A program made the position numbers and the translations under genes. From Mycobacteriaceae bacterium (lineage in GTDB: Bacteria > Actinomycetota > Actinomycetes > Mycobacteriales > Mycobacteriaceae), in contig JABFVX010000409.1 of the NCBI GenBank assembly GCA_013362555.1, forward strand, positions 1 to 6,734: 6,734 nucleotides of DNA, in the 5' to 3' direction. Of the stretch, positions 1 to 5,159 are shown one piece after another. Positions within the stretch are counted from its first letter, which is position 1. Each line of letters begins with the position of its first letter. The notes under the pieces are model-generated. The model did not search any database and was not told where the DNA came from. It saw only the letters and a program-made list of their open reading frames with translations.

Positions 1-222
1 GGCCAACGGCGGCCGATTCGCGGCGGGGTCGCCACGGCGCAGCGCGGCCAGGAACTCCCCCACGTCCCGCTCCCCCGCCTGGCTCAGGGCCGTGATCCCC
101 CGGCCCTCCAGGAACACCCGGTACCGGTCCAGGTCGCGCCGATACGAGCCGATCGTGTTGCGTGCGGCGCCGCGTTCCACAACCAAGTGATCGAGATACG
201 CACCGAGTTGCCGCGCCAACAT
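1..222 (-). CDS. xerD: Site-specific tyrosine recombinase XerD, N-terminal 74 codons (partial)
   Basis: The frame opens at the ATG at 222-220 and stays open for 74 codons to the window edge, so only the N-terminal core-binding (SAM-like) domain is present. It begins MLARQLGAYLDHLVVERG and continues with NTIGSYRRDLDRYRVFL, the usual first two helices of XerC/XerD-type recombinases. The catalytic Arg-His-Arg-Tyr residues would lie outside the window. XerD works with XerC at the dif site near the replication terminus to resolve chromosome dimers. A ribosome-binding site AGGA lies 8 nt before the ATG, which fixes the start. The choice of XerD over XerC rests on position: in mycobacteria xerD directly follows the pyrG-Nudix pair. 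Here it is separated from the Nudix gene by a copper-protein gene and an inverted repeat, so it is probably transcribed on its own. Confidence 0.85.
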   Translation of the reverse strand, partial: MLARQLGAYLDHLVVERGAARNTIGSYRRDLDRYRVFLEGRGITALSQAGERDVGEFLAALRRGDPAANRPPLA

Positions 223-242
223 GTCTTGGATCCTAGTTTCGA

Positions 243-297
243 ATTCCGGAATGACCCGTGAAGTGCGTTCAACGCACCCCACGGGTCATTCTGGAAT
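243..297. repeat. Intergenic inverted repeat, copy 1 of 4 (terminator-like hairpin)
   Basis: Two 27-nt arms (243-269 and 271-297) pair almost completely. There is one G-T pair (248/292) and two A-C mismatches (261/279 and 262/278). The core is GAATGACCCGTG facing CACGGGTCATTC. It starts 15 bp beyond the stop codon of the copper-protein gene and ends 20 bp before the xerD start. That position fits a transcription terminator or boundary element. There is no T-tract after the stem on the minus strand, so if it terminates it does so as a U-less hairpin. Confidence 0.8.
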
Positions 298-312
298 GTT
301 TGGGCGCGGCCC

Positions 313-723
313 CTAGAGAGCCGCGAGCAGTTCGCGGCACACCTGGAGGCATTCTCGGCACGCCTCGGCGCACAACCGGCAGTGGCGGTGCATGAGCTCG
401 TGCCGCGCGCACTCGGCCGCGGCGGTCTCGCACGCCCCGATACATGCCGCGAGCACGGTGACCCCGGTGCTGCGTCGAGTGTTCGCCAAGGGGCGCAGCA
501 GCATGCGTGCGGTGGTGGCACACAGGTCCGCACAGTCGGTACATGCGACCACGCAGTCCGCCAACGACCCCGGGTCCTTCTCGGCCAGGCAGCTTCCCGC
601 ACAGCTGGTGCACGCCACGGTGCACGCGCCGAGCGCCTCCACCGCCCGCGCCACCAGATCGGGCAGTTCGCCGTCCAGTTCCACAGGTTGAGCCATCAGC
701 ATCTGCTGTGCGGTCACCGCCAT
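313..723 (-). CDS. Cys-rich four-helix-bundle copper-binding protein (Csp/DUF326 type)
   Basis: This 136-residue protein carries 16 cysteines in CxxxC, CxxC and CxxxCxxC spacings spread over four predicted helices: C34/38/41/45, C57/61/64/68, C94/98/105, and C115/118/122/125/129. H108, H112 and H114 lie at the mouth of the last two helices. The pattern is that of the copper-storage (Csp) family, which holds many Cu(I) ions along the inside of a four-helix bundle. There is no signal peptide or Tat motif, so it resembles the cytosolic Csp3 branch rather than exported Csp1. The start is the ATG at 723-721, preceded by GGGAGG four bases upstream. It stands alone between two inverted repeats, 105 bp after the Nudix gene, with its own possible -10 box. 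The family assignment is firm; the storage role and metal are inferred from the family. It is not part of this cluster in M. tuberculosis as I recall it, so it is probably an insertion. Confidence 0.88.
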   Translation of the reverse strand: MAVTAQQMLMAQPVELDGELPDLVARAVEALGACTVACTSCAGSCLAEKDPGSLADCVVACTDCADLCATTARMLLRPLANTRRSTGVTVLAACIGACETAAAECARHELMHRHCRLCAEACRECLQVCRELLAAL

Positions 724-759
724 GTCGCCTCCCTGCCGATTGAACAGACCTAGCGGTTT

Positions 760-765
760 ATTGTA
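760..765 (-). promoter_or_regulatory. Possible -10 box of the copper-protein gene
   Basis: The minus strand reads TACAAT here, 36 bp before the ATG at 723, within a short A/T-richer patch of a GC-rich gap. No convincing -35 hexamer is present at 16 to 19 bp, which is common for actinobacterial promoters. No copper-repressor (CsoR-type) operator could be recognised by eye. Confidence 0.4.
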
Positions 766-790
766 CGCAGCCGTCTGGCCCTGGGAGTTG

Positions 791-823
791 TCCAGAATGA
801 CCCGTGACGTGCGCTCGGCGCAC
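791..823. repeat. Intergenic inverted repeat, copy 2 of 4 (truncated)
   Basis: The left arm of the repeat is complete (791-814, containing CCAGAATGACCCGTGACG). Only the inner part of the right arm remains (818-823). A six-pair stem GTGCGC/GCGCAC with a TCG loop is left at 809-823. Beyond 823 the sequence no longer matches the right arm and leads within 6 bp to the stop codon of the Nudix gene at 829. The outer right arm has been lost or was never present. Confidence 0.75.
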
Positions 824-828
824 TTGGA

Positions 829-1467
829 TCAGGACTTGCGGTCGAGGAAACGGGTCGAGCGGCCCGGCCAGGGGGCGTCGGCCCGGCGAAGTTCGACGTT
901 GCCTGCCTGTGCCGCGGACCATGCCAGCAGGCCCGCGACCGCGGTGGCGTTGTCGATGTCGCCCGCGAAGACTGCCGCCACCGCTTCGTCCAGCGGCATG
1001 CGCATGATTTCGAGGTCGGCTTCCTCGTCTTCGGGCTCCGGACGCTCGGTGGAGTACAGGTCGCGGGCCAGGTACACCCGCAGCACTTCATCCGAGAACC
1101 CCGGTGACAACGCCACGTCCACCAGAACCCGCCAGTCCCGCGCGGCCAGCCCGGTCTCCTCGGCGAGCTCGCGGCGCGCCGCGTCGAGCGGGTCCTCGCC
1201 TGCCTTGTCCAGCAAGCCCGCGGGCAGCTCGAGCAGCCTGCGCCGCAGCGGATGCCGGTATTGGCGGATCAGGACGATCCGGCCCGCGTCATCGAGCGCC
1301 AGCACCGCCACCGCGCCGTGGTGCTCGATGACTTCCCGTTCGACGACTCGGCCGCCCGGCATCGCCACCTGGTCCAGGCGCAGCGCGAGGATGGCCCCGT
1401 CGTAGACCGTGCGACTCGCGACGGCCTCGAAGTCGTGGCGACCCGGCCGCGGCTCAGACGTGCTCAT
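829..1467 (-). CDS. Nudix hydrolase, ADP-ribose pyrophosphatase type
   Basis: The 212-residue protein contains a full Nudix box at residues 84-107, GLLDKAGEDPLDAARREL followed by AEETGL. The one-residue longer first spacer (Gx6E) is typical of ADP-ribose pyrophosphatases. The catalytic and metal-binding residues R99, E100, E103 and E104 are all present. A beta-strand region ahead of it (residues 40-82, including VLIRQYRHP) also fits the ADPRase subfamily. The predicted reaction is Mg-dependent cleavage of ADP-ribose to AMP and ribose-5-phosphate in the cytosol. It matches in place, length and motif the M. tuberculosis gene Rv1700. Its ATG (1467-1465) lies 14 bp inside the end of pyrG, with no good ribosome-binding site, so translation is probably coupled to pyrG. 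The gene ends 6 bp from the truncated inverted repeat. Substrate specificity within the Nudix family is inferred. Confidence 0.92.
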   Translation of the reverse strand: MSTSEPRPGRHDFEAVASRTVYDGAILALRLDQVAMPGGRVVEREVIEHHGAVAVLALDDAGRIVLIRQYRHPLRRRLLELPAGLLDKAGEDPLDAARRELAEETGLAARDWRVLVDVALSPGFSDEVLRVYLARDLYSTERPEPEDEEADLEIMRMPLDEAVAAVFAGDIDNATAVAGLLAWSAAQAGNVELRRADAPWPGRSTRFLDRKS

Positions 1468-3175
1468 CGTCGGCCACGATCTCGACCGGAAGCTGTTCGG
1501 CCGCTTTGTAATTCAACGCGGCGCCGACCAAAGCGGAAAACAGCGGATGCGGCCGGGTCGGGCGGCTCTTGAGCTCCGGGTGCGCCTGGGTGGCGACGAA
1601 GAACGGATGCGTCTGCTCGGGCAGCTCGACGAACTCCACCAGGTGCCCGTCCGGCGAGGTACCCGCGAACACCAGACCGCTCTCGGCGATCTTGTCACGG
1701 TAGGAGTTGTTGACCTCGTACCGGTGCCGGTGCCGCTCGGAGACGTGGGTGGCGCCGTAGGCCTTGGCCACCACCGAACCGTCGAGCAGGGTGGCCGGGT
1801 AGGCGCCCAGCCGCATGGTGCCGCCGAGGTCGGCCTCGCCCGCCACGATCTGCTCCTGGTCGGCCATGGTCGAGATGACCGGATGCGGCGTGTCCGGATC
1901 GAACTCGGCCGAGCTCGCACCCTCCAGCCCGACCGAACGGGCCGCCTCGATCACCACACACTGCAGGCCCAGGCACAGCCCCAGCAGCGGGATGCCGCGG
2001 TTGCGGGCGTAGCGGATAGCGCCGACCTTGCCCTCGATGCCGCGGATGCCGAATCCGCCCGGGATCAGCACCGCGTCGACATCCTGCAGCGCCTTGGCCG
2101 CGCCGGCCTCGGTCTCGCAGTTATCCGAGGGGACCCAGCGAATGTTCACTTTGGCCCGGTGCGCGAAGCCGCCCGCGCGCAGCGCCTCGGTGACCGACAG
2201 ATACGCGTCCGGCAGATCGACGTACTTGCCGACCAGCGCGACGGTGACGTGCTCGCGCGGCTGGTGCACCCGGTCCAGCAGGTCGCCCCAGACCGTCCAG
2301 TCCACGTCGCGGAAGGGCAGGCCGAGCTTGCGCACCACGTAGGCGTCCAACGCCTCCCGGTGCAGCACCTTCGGAATGTCGTAGATCGAGGGCGCGTCCG
2401 GGGTGGAGATGCAGCCTTCCACGTCGACGTCGCACATCAGCGCGATCTTGTTCTTCAGCGCCTGCGGCACCTCGCGGTCGCAGCGCAGGATCAGCGCGTC
2501 GGGCTGAATGCCGATGTTGCGCAGGGCGGCGACCGAGTGCTGGGTCGGCTTGGTCTTGAGCTCGCCCGACGGCGCGAGGTACGGCACCAGCGACACGTGC
2601 AGGAAGAAGACGTTCTCCCGGCCGACGTCGTGGCGCACCTGGCGCGCGGCCTCCAGGAACGGCTGGGATTCGATGTCGCCGACGGTGCCGCCGATCTCGG
2701 TGATGACCACGTCCGGGCGCAGGCCCTCGCCGTCGGGCTCGCTCATCTCCAGGATCCGGCGTTTGATCTCGTCGGTGATGTGCGGAATGACCTGCACCGT
2801 GTCGCCGAGGTACTCGCCGCGGCGTTCCCGCGCGATCACCGTGGAGTACACCTGGCCGGTCGTCACGTTGGCGGCCCCGGACAGATCGCGGTCCAGGAAG
2901 CGCTCGTAATGGCCGATGTCCAGGTCGGTCTCGGCGCCGTCCTCGGTGACGAACACCTCGCCGTGCTGGAACGGGTTCATGGTGCCAGGGTCGACGGTGA
3001 GGTCCGGGACGAGCTTCTGCATCGTGACGCGCAGCCCGCGCGCGGTCAGCAGCTGGCCCAGACTCGATGCGGTGAGTCCCTTGCCCAGGGACGATGCCAC
3101 GCCGCCGCTGACAAAGATGTGTTTCGCGGGAGCGGTGTGATGACTGCCGTAGCGCGATTGCCGTTTCTGCTGCAC
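1454..3175 (-). CDS. pyrG: CTP synthase (glutamine-hydrolysing)
   Basis: PyrG makes CTP from UTP, ATP and glutamine. The synthetase domain (about residues 17-280) has the P-loop SSLGKGL at 28-34, the Mg ligands in TEDGAETDLD (D86) and TEIGGT (E160), and the UTP-site segment GELKTKPTQHS. The glutamine amidotransferase domain (about 310-565) has the oxyanion/nucleophile motif LGLCLGLQ with C401, and H532 and E534 in TQAHPE. All are intact. One motif is abnormal: after K54-L55 the protein reads VPDLTVDPG, where the family reads DPYLNVDPG (D56V, Y58D, N60T). The start was set at the GTG at 3175 (573 residues) with GGAG four bases upstream. A GTG at 3193 would add six codons and has AAGGGGG 8 nt upstream, but those codons include rare TTA and AGA. 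Stop at 1456-1454 overlaps the Nudix start. It was probably transcribed from the gap after steA. Confidence 0.97.
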   Translation of the reverse strand: MQQKRQSRYGSHHTAPAKHIFVSGGVASSLGKGLTASSLGQLLTARGLRVTMQKLVPDLTVDPGTMNPFQHGEVFVTEDGAETDLDIGHYERFLDRDLSGAANVTTGQVYSTVIARERRGEYLGDTVQVIPHITDEIKRRILEMSEPDGEGLRPDVVITEIGGTVGDIESQPFLEAARQVRHDVGRENVFFLHVSLVPYLAPSGELKTKPTQHSVAALRNIGIQPDALILRCDREVPQALKNKIALMCDVDVEGCISTPDAPSIYDIPKVLHREALDAYVVRKLGLPFRDVDWTVWGDLLDRVHQPREHVTVALVGKYVDLPDAYLSVTEALRAGGFAHRAKVNIRWVPSDNCETEAGAAKALQDVDAVLIPGGFGIRGIEGKVGAIRYARNRGIPLLGLCLGLQCVVIEAARSVGLEGASSAEFDPDTPHPVISTMADQEQIVAGEADLGGTMRLGAYPATLLDGSVVAKAYGATHVSERHRHRYEVNNSYRDKIAESGLVFAGTSPDGHLVEFVELPEQTHPFFVATQAHPELKSRPTRPHPLFSALVGAALNYKAAEQLPVEIVADDEHV

Positions 3176-3237
3176 GGGTCTCCACGGTAACACCCGCCGA
3201 ACCCCCTTTGCGAATGACGCGCGGACCTGTAACCCGA

Positions 3238-3256
3238 GTCACGGCAACGTCACGGC
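3238..3256. promoter_or_regulatory. 11-bp-period direct repeat in the pyrG leader region
   Basis: GTCACGGC occurs at 3238-3245 and again at 3249-3256, exactly one DNA turn apart. A related GTAAC sits at 3229-3233. The pair lies 63 bp upstream of the GTG chosen for pyrG and between pyrG and the hairpin behind steA. In-phase direct repeats in such a place suggest a regulator-binding site. The GTCAC/GTAAC units loosely recall sites described for the response regulator MtrA, but this is only a resemblance. No clear -10/-35 pair was resolved here. Confidence 0.3.
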
Positions 3257-3266
3257 GAACCCAAAT

Positions 3267-3317
3267 TCCGGAATGACCCATGGAGTGCGCCCAACGCACC
3301 TCATGGGTCATTCAGGA
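3267..3317. repeat. Intergenic inverted repeat, copy 3 of 4 (terminator-like hairpin)
   Basis: Arms 3267-3289 and 3295-3317 pair over 23 positions with a 5-nt loop (CCCAA). There are two mismatches (3270/3314 and 3284/3300) and one G-T pair (3283/3301). The core is GAATGACCCATG facing CATGGGTCATTC. Compared with the other copies the seventh core pair from the outside is A-T instead of G-C, changed on both sides. It begins 6 bp after the steA stop codon and separates steA from pyrG. Confidence 0.82.
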
Positions 3318-3323
3318 CGCGTT

Positions 3324-4511
3324 TCAGTGCAGGTATGCCCGGGCTTCGGCGACCGCGCGGTGCCATCCGGCCAGGACCCAGCCGAGCAGTTGCGGCCCCA
3401 CGTCGGTGGCGAGCACGGCGACGCTGATGGCGAGCAGGCCCGCGAGCGCCGTCAGCGCCACCACCCCGCTCGACACGCCCCCGCTGTACAGGGTGGACAC
3501 GGCCTTGGCGTCGACCACCGCGGAGCCCACCTTCAGGCGAGTCAGGAACGCGGCCGGGCAAACCTCGGCGCCCGCGCGGTCGACGAAGTCGTCCAGCGAG
3601 ACCGAGGCTCCCACCGAGACGATCAGTGCGGCGCCGTGGTGGTGGACCAGCAGCAGCGCCAAATCCATCGCCGCCGCCGACGCCGGGAACGTCACCGCGC
3701 CCAGGCCCAGCTCCTGGATGCGTGCGGCCCCGGGGGCGCTGCCCTGCTCGTCGGCGGGCAGCACAACCTCCGCCCCGGATTTCAGCGCGGCGGCACTGAT
3801 CTTGTCCGGGTCGCCGACGATCAGGTCCGGCGGATAGCCCGCGCGCATCAGGCTGTCGGCGCCCGCGTCGACGCCGACCAAGATCGGTGCGTACTCGCGC
3901 AGGAAAGGCTTGAGCTTCTTCAGGTCGGAGCGGTGGCCTGCGCCCTCGCCGACCACGACTACGTGCCTGCCCGCCAGCGCCACCGCGACGTCGGGCACGC
4001 CGACGCCGTCCAGCAGCAGCGGACCCTCGTTCCGAATCAGGTCAATCATGTTGCCGGAGAAGGTTTCCAGATGCGCCGACAGCCCGTTCCGCGCCTCCAG
4101 CAACCGCATGGCCACCGTCTCGGCGTCGAGCTCGACGCCCTCGGCGAGCATTCGCTCCCCCGCGTACACCGAACCGTCGTGCACCCGAATCCGAGCGCCG
4201 TCCTTGACCTTCTTGAACACCCCCTTGCCGGTGTCCACGAGCGTGACGCCGCCGGACACCAACAGGCTCGGACCGAGGTTCGGGTAGCGCCCCGACATCG
4301 ACGGCGAGGCGTTCACCACCGCGGAAACGCCGGCACGCAGCAGTTCGTCCGCGGTGATCCGGTCCAGCTCGTACTGGTCGAGCACGGCCACCTCGCCGGG
4401 CCGGATCCGCCGCAGCAGCCGCGCGGTGTTGCGGTCCACCCGCGCCGCCCCCACGATGCCCGGCAACGGATCGGCGGTCCGGGACAACAGCGCGGGCATT
4501 CTCATGGACAC
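3324..4511 (-). CDS. steA: Putative cytokinetic-ring protein SteA (Rv1697 family)
   Basis: This 395-residue protein matches, from memory, M. tuberculosis Rv1697 along its length, for example NASPSMSGRYPNLGP, FKKVKDGA, AHLETFSGN and DGVGVPDV. It contains DLIVGDPD at 229-236, the acidic motif of a thiamine-pyrophosphokinase-like fold. A single membrane helix at about 347-368 is followed by a short tail. The N-terminal part is therefore cytoplasmic. In Corynebacterium glutamicum SteA acts with the membrane protein SteB in cell separation. The GTG at 4511 was chosen because GGAG lies 9 nt upstream; the ATG at 4505 would better fit the start of relatives. The steB/mctB gene that normally follows is missing here: a hairpin (3267-3317) and then pyrG come directly after. 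The gene starts 126 bp from the divergent SRPBCC gene, so the two may share control. The biochemical activity of SteA is not known to me. Confidence 0.9.
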   Translation of the reverse strand: MSMRMPALLSRTADPLPGIVGAARVDRNTARLLRRIRPGEVAVLDQYELDRITADELLRAGVSAVVNASPSMSGRYPNLGPSLLVSGGVTLVDTGKGVFKKVKDGARIRVHDGSVYAGERMLAEGVELDAETVAMRLLEARNGLSAHLETFSGNMIDLIRNEGPLLLDGVGVPDVAVALAGRHVVVVGEGAGHRSDLKKLKPFLREYAPILVGVDAGADSLMRAGYPPDLIVGDPDKISAAALKSGAEVVLPADEQGSAPGAARIQELGLGAVTFPASAAAMDLALLLVHHHGAALIVSVGASVSLDDFVDRAGAEVCPAAFLTRLKVGSAVVDAKAVSTLYSGGVSSGVVALTALAGLLAISVAVLATDVGPQLLGWVLAGWHRAVAEARAYLH

Positions 4512-4533
4512 CGATGATTACTCCAGCCCCACT

Positions 4534-4586
4534 GGTAACAGGGGAGGCTCGCCGACACAGCTACGTTGCGCTACTCCGGGTAACAG
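4534..4586. promoter_or_regulatory. Duplicated TACTCC / GGTAACAG elements in the steA-SRPBCC divergent region
   Basis: GGTAACAG occurs at 4534-4541 and 4579-4586, 45 bp apart. Each is preceded by TACTCC (4519-4524, 9 bp before; 4572-4577, 1 bp before). The duplication lies in the only control region for two divergent genes, so it may bind a regulator acting on both. The minus-strand promoter of steA itself could not be resolved. Confidence 0.3.
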
Positions 4587-4604
4587 TAAAATCGCCGGGC
4601 GCAG

Positions 4605-4610
4605 TAGGCT
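4605..4610 (+). promoter_or_regulatory. Possible -10 box of the SRPBCC gene
   Basis: TAGGCT here fits the actinobacterial TAnnnT -10 pattern and would place the transcript start near 4617, giving a leader of about 20 nt before the GTG at 4638. There is no good -35. An alternative pair, TTGCGC (4566-4571) and TAAAAT (4587-4592), has only a 15-bp spacer. Confidence 0.4.
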
Positions 4611-4637
4611 GACCTGATCCGTCGCAGAGGAGGACCC

Positions 4638-5075
4638 GTGCCCACTTTCACGCTCGACACCGTCATCGACGCTCCCCGCGAGATGGTGTACGACATCTTC
4701 GCCGACCGTGAGCGCAACGGCGAGTTCCTGCCGGTGCAGACGAGGCTCGTCACTCCCGGCACGGACGAGCGCCAAGGCGTCGGCGCGGTGCACTTCCTCG
4801 GCGTCGGCGCTGTCGGCGTCCGCGAGCAGATCACCGAACTCGTTCCTGGACACCGCATCCGGTACCGGATCGTCGGCGGCATCGCGCCGGTGCGCGAGCA
4901 CACCGGCACCATCGTCTTCAGCGACGCGGACGCGGGCACCCGGGTGCAGTACACGATGGCCTCCACCCCCGCACTCCCCGCACCCGGCTTCGCCGTCCGC
5001 CTCGCCTTGCGCGCCCTCGTCACGGCCTTCGTCACCGGCGCCCGCAAAGAAGCCAAACGCCGCACCACCCGTTGA
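4638..5075 (+). CDS. SRPBCC-fold (START/polyketide-cyclase-like) protein
   Basis: This is the only plus-strand gene. The 145-residue product begins MPTFTLDTVIDAPREMVYDIFADRERNGEFLP in pattern: a first strand, then an APxEMVYDIFAD helix, as in the polyketide cyclase/dehydrase branch of the SRPBCC superfamily. It continues with alternating strands (GAVHFLGVGAVGVREQI, RIRYRIVGG, GTIVFSD, TRVQYTM) and ends with the long C-terminal helix LALRALVTAFVTGARKEAKRR that closes the ligand cavity. The start is the GTG at 4638, with AGGAGGA three bases upstream. Members bind hydrophobic small molecules; the ligand cannot be told from sequence. It has no signal peptide or clear membrane span, although the final helix is amphipathic and strongly basic. 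It diverges from steA and converges on the membrane-protein gene, with a perfect hairpin between. It is not in the M. tuberculosis version of this cluster as I recall it. Confidence 0.85.
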   Translation: MPTFTLDTVIDAPREMVYDIFADRERNGEFLPVQTRLVTPGTDERQGVGAVHFLGVGAVGVREQITELVPGHRIRYRIVGGIAPVREHTGTIVFSDADAGTRVQYTMASTPALPAPGFAVRLALRALVTAFVTGARKEAKRRTTR

Positions 5076-5090
5076 CCTGGAGCCAACCAC

Positions 5091-5149
5091 CCCTTCCAGA
5101 ATGACCCGTGACGTGCGCCTAACGCACGTCACGGGTCATTCTGGAAGGG
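5091..5149. terminator. Perfect 27-bp inverted repeat, copy 4 of 4, between convergent genes
   Basis: Arms 5091-5117 and 5123-5149 are perfect reverse complements over 27 bp with a CCTAA loop. The core is CCAGAATGACCCGTGACG. It lies 15 bp after the SRPBCC stop codon and 10 bp after the stop codon of the opposing membrane-protein gene. The symmetrical position fits a bidirectional terminator. On the plus strand it is followed by a weak T-rich tract (TCTTTCC); on the minus strand no T-tract follows. Confidence 0.85.
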
Positions 5150-5159
5150 TCTTTCCCGG

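Noticed and set aside
774..796. TCTGG...CCAGA inverted repeat with a CCCTGGG palindrome as a possible copper-repressor operator
   Set aside because: The two symmetries do not share a centre and part of the right half belongs to repeat copy 2, so the match is probably chance.
1409..3190. Long plus-strand open frame of 593 codons antisense to pyrG
   Set aside because: It is a shadow of the GC-rich codon pattern of pyrG: the product is Arg/Gly/Val/His-rich, matches no family I know, and covers a fully conserved gene on the other strand.
3176..3266. A riboswitch or attenuator in the pyrG leader, or CTP-sensing reiterative transcription as in Bacillus subtilis
   Set aside because: No terminator hairpin with T-tract lies between the gap and the start codon, and the G-run in the leader is not shown to be at a transcription start.
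2121..3311. Minus-strand open frame of 396 codons overlapping pyrG in another frame
   Set aside because: It is Arg/Gly/Ala/Pro-rich and frame-shifted from pyrG; its start lies in hairpin copy 3. No sign of real coding.
3273..4517. Plus-strand open frame of 414 codons antisense to steA
   Set aside because: It starts inside the inverted repeat and has the low-complexity composition of a shadow frame, while steA on the minus strand matches a known family from end to end.
799..5121. Short open frames beginning MTRDVR or MTHGVR at each hairpin, as if a shared leader peptide
   Set aside because: The shared start comes from the repeat sequence itself (ATGACCCGTG in the left arm); ribosome-binding sites are lacking and the frames diverge at once after the repeat.
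243..5149. Reading the repeats as a CRISPR array or as ends of one composite transposon
   Set aside because: Spacing is irregular (0.5 to 2.4 kb), the intervals hold conserved housekeeping genes, no cas or transposase gene is present, and no target-site duplications were seen.
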